NCBI GenBank assembly: GCA_046542255.1 | Contig: JBKHBT010000001.1 | Coordinates: forward strand, 1 to 64,000 | Direction: 5' to 3' | DNA: 64,000 nt | DNA from: JBKHBT01 sp046542255 | GTDB taxonomy: Bacteria; UBP14; UBA6098; JBKHBT01 | In this document: positions 6,387 through 14,906 of the stretch, one piece after another | Layout of the letters: every line of letters starts with the position of its first letter | Numbering within the stretch: position 1 is the stretch's first letter | Notes under the pieces: model-generated | Seen by the model: the letters and a program-made list of their open reading frames with translations, nothing else | Told to the model about the DNA's origin: nothing | Database searches by the model: none | Translations under genes and position numbers: made by a program

Positions 6387-9300
6387 ATCCCCCTGAATAT
6401 TAGATATACTATGCCAACAAATAGCACTATATGAATCGCATAGGTCTGGCCATTGCCTGTATAAATATTACGAACTGCGCTGGCAATTGCATGAACGCCA
6501 TCGGACACGCCATTCCAAAACCGACTGGCCAAAGGCGCAGCAAGAAAACCGAGTGCTTTTTGATAATGTGCGAAGAAATTATGTGCAAAATGCGTAGTTT
6601 CAGGACGGTCGGGCCTCTCGGCTGCATAGACAATATTTAGCTGTCCGATTTTTTTCGAACCGCGATTGACCAAAAGAAGCCATATAAATGCGGCTGTAAA
6701 AATCACCATCGTGATAACCATAATGGCTGTTGCATTCCAATAGCCCATATCGCTGACGAAACTAAAACCATCGAAATGCATAGTTGGCTTGAAGTGTATC
6801 CCAACCATACTTGAAATAGGTTTTATTATAGTGCTCGGGAAAACCGAAATCACCATAATAGCAGCTACCATAATCATCTGCGGTATTAGTAGCCAGAGAT
6901 TGGCCTCTTTCAAATCTTGATAGCGCTGTTTGAGCTGGCCCAGGAAAACAGTATTTATCAGCCTAAATAAGTAAAGAAATGCGATAGTGCTGGCGAAAAA
7001 TGCCATTCCTGCCTGAAGATAAAGGCCGTTTTCGATAAGTGATACATATATGAGCCATTTGCCGCCAAATCCCGAAAGAGGTGGAACGCCAGAAAGCGCA
7101 ATAATGCCAATAAGTAAAGCGATGAATGAAACAGGCATCTTTTTGATAAGGCCGCCCATTCGATACATCTTTCTTGTCCCTGTACGATAAATAATTCCAG
7201 CGGCGACAAGAAATAGTAAAGCCTTTATTATCAGGTGATTAATTGATAAGTAAAGTGCGCTTGTCCATCCGGAATGATTATTCATAGAGAACATCAAAAT
7301 GATATAGCCGATCTGGCTCATCGAAGAATATGCCAGAAGTTTTTTGATATCTTCCTGAAATACAGCAAAAAGCGCACCGAGAAGCGCGGTTATTACGCCT
7401 ATCCATCCGATGATTGTCATAATGGATGCCCCGGCAATAGTCATGCCACCGAAGAAAAGGCCAAATAGCATAAGCCCGAAAATTCCAGCCTTGGAAAGAA
7501 TCGCTGAAATGAATGCAGATGAATCATCTTCCGCCTCGGCATACGCCCCGGGAAGCCAAATATGAACTCCAATAGCAGCAGACTTAATCAAAAATCCAAT
7601 AGCGATAAGGCTAAATGCCAATGTGCTGCCATTTTGCTGCATAAATTCCATATTATAAATCGGCATAAACATATCACCACCGGATATAAGGCTGAAGCCT
7701 CCTAGGATTAAAAAGCCGGCAGCAAGTGAAAATATAATATACGAAAGCGCAGGTTTCAGGCCTTTTTTGCCGCGCAGTACAAGGAGATATGAGCCAATAG
7801 TCATAAACTCCCAATATGCAAAGAATTCAATAGCATACTTTGCGAATAAGAGATTCCCAAGAGGAAGTACCATAAGCATAAGATAGATATAGAAGCCAGG
7901 ACGTTTTTCTTTGCGATACATCGTAGCAAAGGTCAAAATCAGCGAGCCTATTACAAACATCGCGCCGAAAATCAAAGCAACCCCACCAGCTATCATAAAA
8001 TATGCATAGAGGCCGTAAATAGCTATTATCAACATTGCGAGGAAACCCTTGATCTTGCCATTTAGATTTCTTATCAGATAGAAAAATCCGGCCGCGACAA
8101 TAGGCGAGAGCTGAATTACTCCCGCTAAATCAAATGATGTACCCATGAAAATGCCAATCAAAAAGATAAATAGCACAAAAAGCATGATAGGAGCGAATTG
8201 CGACATTTTTAGATTCGAGCATTTTCCAGATTCACATTTTGTGCCTTTTGCTGCTATTCCCAGCCATCTAAGAAGATATACCGCTTCGAATAAAGAACCG
8301 AGCAGAACAATGCCGATTAAAATATAGAGCTTCTGTGCAGAAAAAGCCGTAAGAAGTGCCCATTTACCAAAAAAGCCCGGAAATGGCGGCAATCCGATAA
8401 GGGCAAAAGCGAAAATCCCGAAAGCCATAAGAAGACAGGGCTGCGAAGCGAGCTGGCCCCAATTTCGATAGTCTTTTTCCCGTACAATACCGCTGAGCCA
8501 GAACATGCCGGCCTTAGCAATGAAATGATTGATAAAAATTCCGCCAAGTATAATGAAAATTGTTTGACGCTGAAGTTCAAACTGGATCGTGAATGCTGTG
8601 GCGGCGAGCAAAAGCCCCATCTGAGCAATCGATGAATAACCAAGCATCCTTTTTGCATTCTTCTGCTTGATACCCATAAGATTCGATGCTAAAAATGTTA
8701 TTAGCCCAATGATAGAAATTATCATCAAATGAGATTTCTGCATAAGTGGCAGGATTTTATAGGCAGCCATTATCATGCCGGCCGAAGTACCAACTGCGAT
8801 AATCGAAGCGATACCCGGCGATGCAGTTTGATAAACATCCAAAGCCCAACCATTGGCAGGGAAAGGCTTCAGCTCGATAATCAGAGCGATAAGAACCAAA
8901 AATAGGGCAGTCATCCCGGCAAGCGAGGTAAAATTACTCGTCTGATTTAGCATAAAATCAATAGAGAGATGGCCGGCTAATCGATAGATATATGCAACAC
9001 CGATCAAGAAAAAACCAGAAGCCAAACCGCCAGCAATGATATATTTGAAACCAGCAGAAAGTGAATCGCCATCGCGCTTCAAACCAAGAAGACCATAGGT
9101 AGCGATCGATGTAATCTCCATGAAAACAAATAGATTGAAAATATCGCGAGTCATAACCATACCATTGACACCCATAATAACCATAAGAAGCAAAACCATG
9201 AAGCTTATGTGGTTTTCTTTCAACTGCTTTGCCATGAAAATCGCACTAAAGAATCCCAAAATATTAACAGCAGTAATCACAAATGCTTCGATTAGGCCCA

Positions 9301-9523
9301 AACGCAAGTTTATGGAAAAAGGCGGCTTGAAACCAGCAGTATAGACATTAACAGGTATCGCGCCACTGGCAAGTTCCCAAAGCCAACCAATCGATAACCA
9401 GGAAATAAAACCAAGCCCAATAAGTAGAACAGTATAAGAGAACTTTCGTCCGATTTTATCGAAGATAGAAAGCAAAAAAGCCAGCAATAGGGCGATTATG
9501 AAAATGTAAATAGGGCTTACCAT
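6383..9523 (-). CDS. Fusion of two MrpD/NuoL-family ion-pump subunits (MbhH-H'-like, 1046 aa)
   Basis: This protein is about twice the length of a normal MrpD/NuoN-type subunit. Residues ~1-470 form one antiporter-like module: a TM5 glutamate is seen at E136 in IFNLFVFMEITS, and KPFPANGWALDVYQTASPG is the lysine-bearing region. Residues ~490-950 form a second module, with its own glutamate near 571 in AYWEFMTIGS and HIWLPGAYAEAEDDSSAFISA. The last ~90 residues (VYAAERPDRPE ... RNIYTGNGQTYAIHIVLF) look like the small MbhI-type end piece. Separate duplicated H and H' subunits are known in archaeal Mbs; here they are one chain. Inferred function: two proton or sodium translocating units per complex. 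The gene overlaps the MrpC gene by seven bases and the NuoH-like gene by four. Confidence 0.88.
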   Translation of the reverse strand: MVSPIYIFIIALLLAFLLSIFDKIGRKFSYTVLLIGLGFISWLSIGWLWELASGAIPVNVYTAGFKPPFSINLRLGLIEAFVITAVNILGFFSAIFMAKQLKENHISFMVLLLMVIMGVNGMVMTRDIFNLFVFMEITSIATYGLLGLKRDGDSLSAGFKYIIAGGLASGFFLIGVAYIYRLAGHLSIDFMLNQTSNFTSLAGMTALFLVLIALIIELKPFPANGWALDVYQTASPGIASIIAVGTSAGMIMAAYKILPLMQKSHLMIISIIGLITFLASNLMGIKQKNAKRMLGYSSIAQMGLLLAATAFTIQFELQRQTIFIILGGIFINHFIAKAGMFWLSGIVREKDYRNWGQLASQPCLLMAFGIFAFALIGLPPFPGFFGKWALLTAFSAQKLYILIGIVLLGSLFEAVYLLRWLGIAAKGTKCESGKCSNLKMSQFAPIMLFVLFIFLIGIFMGTSFDLAGVIQLSPIVAAGFFYLIRNLNGKIKGFLAMLIIAIYGLYAYFMIAGGVALIFGAMFVIGSLILTFATMYRKEKRPGFYIYLMLMVLPLGNLLFAKYAIEFFAYWEFMTIGSYLLVLRGKKGLKPALSYIIFSLAAGFLILGGFSLISGGDMFMPIYNMEFMQQNGSTLAFSLIAIGFLIKSAAIGVHIWLPGAYAEAEDDSSAFISAILSKAGIFGLMLFGLFFGGMTIAGASIMTIIGWIGVITALLGALFAVFQEDIKKLLAYSSMSQIGYIILMFSMNNHSGWTSALYLSINHLIIKALLFLVAAGIIYRTGTRKMYRMGGLIKKMPVSFIALLIGIIALSGVPPLSGFGGKWLIYVSLIENGLYLQAGMAFFASTIAFLYLFRLINTVFLGQLKQRYQDLKEANLWLLIPQMIMVAAIMVISVFPSTIIKPISSMVGIHFKPTMHFDGFSFVSDMGYWNATAIMVITMVIFTAAFIWLLLVNRGSKKIGQLNIVYAAERPDRPETTHFAHNFFAHYQKALGFLAAPLASRFWNGVSDGVHAIASAVRNIYTGNGQTYAIHIVLFVGIVYLIFRGI

Positions 9524-9870
9524 CGAAGTTCATCCAATTCGTCGATGTTTAGTGTTTTCTTTTCATTGTATATTCTAATCACAAAGCTCAGCATAAGAGC
9601 CGTAACTGCCAATCCAATAACGATAGCCGTCAGCACAAGTGCCGAGGGGACGGGATCAACAACTTTCTGCACGGCATTTCCCATTTCGACAGCTTTATCC
9701 AAAATAGGTGCAGTCCTTCCATTGATATAGCCGATCGATACGATAAGCATATGGATTCCTGTATCCATAATCGAAAAGCCAATAATAATTTTGATTAGAT
9801 TCTTCTGGGTTAGCATTCCCCAAAGGCCGATTAATACCAAAAGAAGGCCGAGTATAATAACCAGTGTCAT
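9517..9870 (-). CDS. mnhC: MrpC/MnhC (NuoK-like) subunit (117 aa)
   Basis: Small three-helix membrane protein of the MrpC/MbhG/NuoK family. The middle helix has GFSIMDTGIHMLIVSIGY and the third has DPVPSALVLTAIVIGLAVTA, both typical of MrpC. It is part of the membrane arm together with the adjacent MrpD-like pump. It overlaps the upstream MbhE-MrpB gene by four bases and the pump gene by seven, so all are probably translated in a coupled way. Confidence 0.92.
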   Translation of the reverse strand: MTLVIILGLLLVLIGLWGMLTQKNLIKIIIGFSIMDTGIHMLIVSIGYINGRTAPILDKAVEMGNAVQKVVDPVPSALVLTAIVIGLAVTALMLSFVIRIYNEKKTLNIDELDELRW

Positions 9871-10592
9871 TCCTTGGCCTCCTCGTTTTTTAATTCGGCC
9901 TCATCATCATCCTGTGAGAAGCTATCTAAAATACCAGTAAGCTCCGAACCCACTTTAAGGCCTATGACAGAATAGATTATGCCAATCGCCCCAGCCGAGA
10001 ATAGCTTGCCATATTCTCCCAGCACAATGAAACGATTGTCCAAAAAACCTCCAGCCAGAACAAGGCCCAAAATTCCCAAAACCACGAAAGTCGCCCCAGA
10101 AAATCCTTCGAGTACATTCAAAATTGAATGATTGGGTTTATAATCAATATTTGAAAGCATAAGCATCAAAACACCGGATGCAATCACAACACCACCCTGA
10201 AAACCGCCGCCCGGCGTGAGATGGCCATGCGAAAAAATATAGACACCAAAAATAATAAGTAGCGGATATAGAAATGCCGAAGCAGTATGTAATAGCTCCG
10301 ATGCCGGCCTTTTATTATTTTTGCCGGCCTTTCTTTTCTTGCGTCTTAAAAGGAAAGCTATTCCAGCGGTTGCAATAAATAGAACAGTAACCTCACCAAG
10401 CGTATCCAAACCACGATAGGTTACTATGACTGCCGTAACAATATTTTGAGCTCCCAGCTCTATCGGCGCAAAATCGACATATTTCTGAGCCACAATATCC
10501 AGATTTGTAAATGGATTAACTTGCAAAACAAGAGGAAAGAAAATAACAGCCATCAAGACAAGTGCTGCAAAGACAAAGAGCCTCTTAATCAT
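9867..10592 (-). CDS. MbhE-MrpB fusion subunit (241 aa)
   Basis: Two modules are visible. Residues ~1-95 match the MbhE-type piece (equivalent to part of the MrpA C-terminus), with NIVTAVIVTYRGLDTLGEVT. Residues ~105-225 match MrpB/MbhF, with HGHLTPGGGFQGGVVIASG. The start is the ATG at 10592, preceded by GGGAGG at six bases. An ATG at 10598 lies too close to this ribosome site, and an open frame up to 10682 runs inside the previous gene. The acidic tail contains several D/E residues. It overlaps the DUF4040 gene by eight bases and mnhC by four. In Mbh/Mbs complexes these modules form the sodium/proton exchange part. Confidence 0.87.
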   Translation of the reverse strand: MIKRLFVFAALVLMAVIFFPLVLQVNPFTNLDIVAQKYVDFAPIELGAQNIVTAVIVTYRGLDTLGEVTVLFIATAGIAFLLRRKKRKAGKNNKRPASELLHTASAFLYPLLIIFGVYIFSHGHLTPGGGFQGGVVIASGVLMLMLSNIDYKPNHSILNVLEGFSGATFVVLGILGLVLAGGFLDNRFIVLGEYGKLFSAGAIGIIYSVIGLKVGSELTGILDSFSQDDDEAELKNEEAKE

Positions 10593-10863
10593 CTTCATCC
10601 TCCCTGTCGATTTCGTTAGCACCCTCGGATTTGACTTTCTTGAGAGTGTATAAAAATACGATAGTCGTAAGCGCAGAGCCAATTGCTGCCTCTGTCATAG
10701 CAACATCTGGCGAAGCGAGAAGAATATAGATAACACTTGCAAGCAAGCTAATCACTCCAGCAGAAATAATTGCTACAAGAAGATTCTTAGCCCGAATAGC
10801 ATAGATTGCAGCAATAACTATAAGAACTCCGATGACAGCTATTTGGATCGTAAAATCCATCAA
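10585..10863 (-). CDS. MbhD/DUF4040 subunit, MrpA C-terminal-like (92 aa)
   Basis: Short three-helix protein matching the MbhD family (DUF4040), equivalent to another slice of the large MrpA subunit. The segment LLASPDVAMTEAAIGSALTT is the recognisable signature and carries charged residues within the membrane. The C-terminus is acidic (EIDREDEDD). It overlaps the MrpG gene by four bases (ATGA) and the MbhE-MrpB gene by eight. Confidence 0.88.
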   Translation of the reverse strand: MMDFTIQIAVIGVLIVIAAIYAIRAKNLLVAIISAGVISLLASVIYILLASPDVAMTEAAIGSALTTIVFLYTLKKVKSEGANEIDREDEDD

Positions 10864-11237
10864 CAGCGCTCCTTATATCCTATATCATCATCGTCATCAT
10901 CTTTGTTTTCGATTTTATCGGTTCGAAGGCAATCATTGACAGTTTTCGGCGAAAGCTTTGTTCCAGCAAAATGTGCAGCCCTTGCAAGCGCATGAGAAGA
11001 TACAGGATTGGTAAATATTATAAATAATACAAGTAAAATAATTTTCCCAAGCCAATGAGGATGCGCAATGCCGATGCCTAATAAAAACAGCATACTTCCC
11101 AGAGTGGTGGCTTTGGTACCGGCCTGCATTCTATTGTAAACATCCGGCATTCTAAAAACGCCCAGTGCTCCAAGAAATAGGAAAATCGAGCCAAATAGTG
11201 TTACTATCGAACCGATTATTTGATGCATTTCGCTCAT
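10860..11237 (-). CDS. mnhG: MrpG/MnhG antiporter subunit (125 aa)
   Basis: MrpG/MbhC family membrane protein. The N-terminal helix is followed by the characteristic GVFRMPDVYNRMQAGTKATTLGSM segment at residues ~26-49, and a TNPVSSHALARAAH motif lies near residue 75. The C-terminal tail ends in a run of aspartates. The ATG overlaps the MrpF stop by four bases. Confidence 0.93.
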   Translation of the reverse strand: MSEMHQIIGSIVTLFGSIFLFLGALGVFRMPDVYNRMQAGTKATTLGSMLFLLGIGIAHPHWLGKIILLVLFIIFTNPVSSHALARAAHFAGTKLSPKTVNDCLRTDKIENKDDDDDDIGYKERC

Positions 11238-11494
11238 AATCCACCTTCCAGATAGCGCGCAATAGCAATAATACCCAAAAAGCTAACCAGTGCATAAACC
11301 ATAGCGACATCAAGATAAATTACACGACTCTGGCAGCAAGAAATAAATGCGATAAATGAAATAGTAATAATCGTCATTACATCAAGAGCGACCAGCCTGT
11401 CTGCCGAAGTAGGGCCGCGGAGTAGCCTTAGAAAGGCGATGACTATTGCTATCAAAGCTATAGCGAATGATATTTTAAAAATCAACTCACCCAA
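11234..11494 (-). CDS. mnhF: MrpF/MnhF antiporter subunit (86 aa)
   Basis: MrpF/MbhB family: three membrane helices with the loop RLLRGPTSADRLVALDVMT at residues ~23-41, which is the family signature. It overlaps the MrpE gene by eight bases and the MrpG gene by four, the same order (E, F, G) as in mrp and mbh operons. Confidence 0.93.
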   Translation of the reverse strand: MGELIFKISFAIALIAIVIAFLRLLRGPTSADRLVALDVMTIITISFIAFISCCQSRVIYLDVAMVYALVSFLGIIAIARYLEGGL

Positions 11495-11984
11495 AAATTA
11501 CCTCCAAAAACCGCTCGAAATTATATACGATTTTCTCCGTGCTTTCCTGAATATTTTTGCCCTGAACATCGATCCAATGTATATAAAAATGCTCATCGAC
11601 AGTTTCAACGGTAAGAGTTCCGGGAGTGAGAGTGATCGAATTTGCCAGTACCAATCTCCCTAATTTGCTCTTGAGTTTTGTCTGGACCTTGACGATTCCC
11701 GGATTAATTGGAAGCTCCGGATTTAGGACACGAAATGCAACATCCAGATTGGATTTGACCAGAGCAAATATAAAAAAGAAAATATAACCGATTAAATAGA
11801 TAAAAGACTTGGGACTTAGGTTGATTTCTGAAACGAGGCAGGGAGACCCAAGCGAAATAAGAACAATGAAAACCGAAATAATCGCACCAGCAATGATTTC
11901 ATGATTATTAATTGGATAGGTGAGAAGTATCCATACAGCAAAAAGAAACAATAGCATCAAAAGGCGCCCAAAAAAAGCTTTCAT
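11487..11984 (-). CDS. mnhE: MrpE/MnhE antiporter subunit (165 aa), first gene of the respiratory operon
   Basis: MrpE/MbhA family protein with two or three N-terminal membrane helices. A soluble domain follows with the family segments LVLANSITLTPGTLTVE and HWIDVQGKNIQ. It is the first gene after the predicted promoter at 12033-12060 and overlaps the next gene by eight bases. The complex is completed by the genes down to position 173. Confidence 0.92.
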   Translation of the reverse strand: MKAFFGRLLMLLFLFAVWILLTYPINNHEIIAGAIISVFIVLISLGSPCLVSEINLSPKSFIYLIGYIFFFIFALVKSNLDVAFRVLNPELPINPGIVKVQTKLKSKLGRLVLANSITLTPGTLTVETVDEHFYIHWIDVQGKNIQESTEKIVYNFERFLEVIFG

Positions 11985-12032
11985 AAAAAACCTTTAGCTA
12001 AAATTAACAATAGCTCCCTTACTCAATATACT

Positions 12033-12060
12033 AAAATATACATCAAATTTAGTCTGTCAA
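12033..12060 (-). promoter_or_regulatory. Sigma70-type promoter of the respiratory operon
   Basis: Reading the minus strand: TTGACA (12060-12055), a 16-base spacer, then TATTTT (12038-12033); a 17-base reading gives ATTTTA. Transcription would start near 12026, about 40 bases before the mnhE start. The -35 box is a perfect consensus. Confidence 0.7.
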
Positions 12061-12079
12061 GCACAAATTAACATATCTG

Positions 12080-12093
12080 CATATCTAGATATG
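12080..12093. promoter_or_regulatory. Perfect 14-bp palindrome upstream of the respiratory operon promoter
   Basis: CATATCTAGATATG is fully self-complementary. Its centre (12086.5) lies about 60 bases upstream of the predicted start near 12026, a spacing typical of activators that contact RNA polymerase from upstream. A half copy, CATATCTG, sits directly beside it at 12072-12079. The protein that binds it is unknown. Confidence 0.45.
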
Positions 12094-12250
12094 ATAATAG
12101 GTAAATTTAATTAGTCTCTACCTTCCGAGAAAGGTAAATATTCTTGCATAGTTATTCCAGTCTAAGCAATTAATAGAGCTTAATTTGACCAATGCCCTGA
12201 AATTTTATTCTCAAGAATATAAATAAAACATAGATGCGATCAAAGAAATT

Positions 12251-13498
12251 TTAAGGATGTTTCAGCTTTGAAGTATTACAGTGCGTCATTGCACATTCTC
12301 TAAATATACTTACCAGTGATAGAATATAAATAATCAGCAGAAAATATAAATTAAGTGACCTAAATAAAAAGTAATTTATTCCATAATGATTATATTTAAA
12401 TGGCCAACTTGCTGATACTAGCATAGCAAGAACAAGTGTTATGATGATTTTTTTCCATGAGCCTTTATCTATGAGATGTTTAGCCCATAAAAGCAGGCCA
12501 GGGAAAATAAATATTGTATGAGTAACATATGTAACTGGAGAACCTATTGTCATAAAAATCAAATATGGTAGCAGAAGCAGCTTGTAAACCTCCCTTTTAC
12601 GATATTTAAGATGACAAAACACCAGCGGAATAGCCAGAACGATAAAGCTAAGGTATGTCATGAAACGGATTCGCCCTTCAGCAAAGCCAAATCTTGCCCA
12701 GAAACCATTTATCGAACAATTTGTGGCAACGGAGATATCGAAAAGATCGGGGATCTGAGAACCATAACCCAAAAACCTGGAAAATTCGATAAAGTCATGG
12801 ATTGCATTCAGGCTATTTTGAAAGAAAAGAAGCGGAATAGTCAATGTGATTATTCCGATGATTGCGCCGATTATTACTTTGAATTGTTTATTAAGCAGAA
12901 AATATACAAGCAATCCAAGCGGTGTTGTTTTAATCAAAATTGCTGGGGCGAGAGCTAATCCAGCCCAAATTTGATTTTTTTCAGATAGGCTTAGATAAAT
13001 CGAGGCCACAATCGAAGCAAGAACCAAAATATTTATTTGTCCACAGCGGATATTACTGGCAAAGGCTTGAATCGCAAAAAAAAGCAAAGTGATCAGAATA
13101 AATGAAGTATGAGCTTTTATTGTTTTATCATCGAGAGATTTAAGAGTTATTTTCAAAAGTAATGCATATAGTAGAAGCGTCATCAAAATCATTATTAAAA
13201 GCCAGGACTTATGTGCCCAGTTTGGTGATAAAGAAGCGATGGGTATTAGATAAAATGCTGTATGTGGTGTATATAGATAAGGATAGACTCCATCATCGAT
13301 ACCTACCTCCTCAGCTTTCTTCTTGAGATTATCCTGCTCATAGATATTGTCTCCATCCATCAAAACCCGGCTGCCAAAATAGAAACTTCTAAAATCCAGA
13401 GTAATTATATTTTCATGGTATCGCATTTTGAAAAGGAAGATAAAAACAAGAACCAATAATATTATAAACAATTTATGTTTCGATATCTGCCTTCTCAT
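12251..13498 (-). CDS. GT87/DUF2029-type polyprenyl-sugar glycosyltransferase (415 aa)
   Basis: Integral membrane protein with about ten hydrophobic segments. It matches the GT87 (DUF2029, PimE-like) GT-C fold family. After the first helix comes LDFRSFYFGSRVLMDG, with the aspartate expected in the first periplasmic loop. RCGQINILVLASIVASIYL and ILIKTTPLGLLVYFLL are other family features. Such enzymes add sugars from polyprenyl-phosphate donors on the outer face of the inner membrane; the substrate here is unknown. ATG at 13498 is chosen; a TTG at 13537 is possible. Neither has a clear ribosome site. It stands alone, with noncoding DNA on both sides. Confidence 0.75.
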   Translation of the reverse strand: MRRQISKHKLFIILLVLVFIFLFKMRYHENIITLDFRSFYFGSRVLMDGDNIYEQDNLKKKAEEVGIDDGVYPYLYTPHTAFYLIPIASLSPNWAHKSWLLIMILMTLLLYALLLKITLKSLDDKTIKAHTSFILITLLFFAIQAFASNIRCGQINILVLASIVASIYLSLSEKNQIWAGLALAPAILIKTTPLGLLVYFLLNKQFKVIIGAIIGIITLTIPLLFFQNSLNAIHDFIEFSRFLGYGSQIPDLFDISVATNCSINGFWARFGFAEGRIRFMTYLSFIVLAIPLVFCHLKYRKREVYKLLLLPYLIFMTIGSPVTYVTHTIFIFPGLLLWAKHLIDKGSWKKIIITLVLAMLVSASWPFKYNHYGINYFLFRSLNLYFLLIIYILSLVSIFRECAMTHCNTSKLKHP

Positions 13499-13892
13499 GA
13501 ATAAAAAATACGATAAAATTGAAATAAGACAAGCCAAATTTTAAATACAATAGTCTTCTTACTTATCCTAAAAAGATAAAATCAAACGATTCTTAATGTG
13601 CCAATTCTGTTAATAACCGCACAGGAAACAGTTTTTCCAAGCAGAGCCGAGGGCTAACGCTAAAAACCGATCAAAACAACCTACAGAATTTAAACCATGA
13701 TTTCTCGGGATATGAAGAATTTCTCTTGATGAGGAAATGTAGGGATTCAGTTTCTCTATTCTCGTCATTTTTTTTAATCCAGGTTCGTATTTCTATTTGA
13801 GCTAGATACGGACGGTCAAACCATGCCTACACGAAAACAGCATTTTATGGCTTTCGAAAAAATCCAAATTTTGAATATGTAAAAAAAGGATG
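13499..13892. other. Intergenic region without a recognised gene
   Basis: About 390 bases between two minus-strand membrane-protein genes. No open frame of note, no tRNA-like cloverleaf and no clear terminator (stem plus T-tract) was seen. It should contain the promoter of the glycosyltransferase gene, but no strong -35/-10 pair stood out. Confidence 0.4.
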
Positions 13893-14903
13893 CTATTCGG
13901 GTAGCTTCTCCTCAACCTCTTCCTCAGAAGGAATATGATCCAATGCCAGCTTGCCCTGTTTTTTTGCTATCATATTATCGATAGCAAACATAATTCCGCC
14001 AATTATTCCGCAGATAAGACTAACAAATAAGAATAAGGCTCCCACAAATGCGCCTTTGGCATCGGAATAGCCGAATAATACAAACAATTTAGCAAAACTT
14101 GTCTCGCGGATTCCTATGGCATTTGGTGCAGCTGGTATCATCGAGATTGTCCAGACAAGAGGCGCAATAACGCACATCTCGGCAAATGTAACATTAGAAT
14201 CGATAATCAGGCTGGCAACCCAGACCGAAAATATGATAGACATCTGATAAAGGACTGACATGCCAAAACCTGCTAATAAAGTCATTGGCTTTTGTCTATA
14301 GCTGGAAACCTGTGCGGCAAAGTCGCTGAGTTTATCAGCGATGCCAAATGGCAAGAATGCAAAGTATTTCTTGATGAAATCGGTAAGCCTCGGCATAAGA
14401 AGTATAAAAATTATGATCCAAAGCCCAAGATTAAGGCCTCCAATAATAAGCATCAGAACCTTCGGTGTTGGAATGAAAAGCATAAACAAAAGGCCGATAA
14501 AAACAGTCGCCAGAAGCCCCGATATTCTTTCTGCGAGAATAGCAGAATAGCTTCCCTTAATATTTTCAGACCTTTTCCCGGCTATCCATCCACGCATGAC
14601 ATCGCCACCAACACCGGAAGGGATGAAATTATTGAAAAAGTAGCCAATATAGTAGAGCTTTGCATACAGCAGATAGGACAGGTCAATATCCATTCCCCGG
14701 AAGAAAATGATACTTCTGAATGCGCCAATGAAAATCGTCAACATGAAAACTACGGTAACCAGGACAAGATCCCAAATATCGAGGCCTTCCCATATCATCT
14801 TGACTTGCTCGATATCGGTAGTCTTGTACAGATAGATTATCAAGCCCATAGCCACAAGTATCTTGGCTGTGGTAATCAGGATTTTGCGAGTTTTTTTATT
14901 CAT
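13893..14903 (-). CDS. LPG_synthase_TM / UPF0104 family membrane protein (336 aa)
   Basis: Eight-helix membrane protein of the lysylphosphatidylglycerol-synthase transmembrane (flippase-like) family, without the cytoplasmic transferase domain. The family signature FFNNFIPSGVGGDVMRGW is at residues ~88-105, followed by ILAERISGL, and PAAPNAIGIRETSF in the second half. Members are thought to move lipids or lipid-linked molecules; the substrate is unknown. It ends in an acidic tail (EEEVEEKLPE). The start lies three bases after the M24 peptidase stop, so the two are probably co-transcribed with the flavoprotein gene upstream. Confidence 0.8.
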   Translation of the reverse strand: MNKKTRKILITTAKILVAMGLIIYLYKTTDIEQVKMIWEGLDIWDLVLVTVVFMLTIFIGAFRSIIFFRGMDIDLSYLLYAKLYYIGYFFNNFIPSGVGGDVMRGWIAGKRSENIKGSYSAILAERISGLLATVFIGLLFMLFIPTPKVLMLIIGGLNLGLWIIIFILLMPRLTDFIKKYFAFLPFGIADKLSDFAAQVSSYRQKPMTLLAGFGMSVLYQMSIIFSVWVASLIIDSNVTFAEMCVIAPLVWTISMIPAAPNAIGIRETSFAKLFVLFGYSDAKGAFVGALFLFVSLICGIIGGIMFAIDNMIAKKQGKLALDHIPSEEEVEEKLPE

Positions 14904-14906
14904 CGA

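Noticed and set aside
9867..10682. Longer start (10682) for the MbhE-MrpB gene
   Set aside because: The extra 30 residues are not family-like and lie wholly inside the DUF4040 gene. ATG 10592 has GGGAGG at the right distance.
173..11984. Ordinary complex I (nuo) operon
   Set aside because: NuoE, F, G, A and J are missing, whereas MrpE, F, G, B and C-type subunits are present, which places it with the Mrp/Mbh/Mbs complexes.
12120..12137. TACCTT / AAGGTA inverted repeat as a terminator for the glycosyltransferase gene
   Set aside because: The stem has only six pairs and no T-tract follows on either strand.
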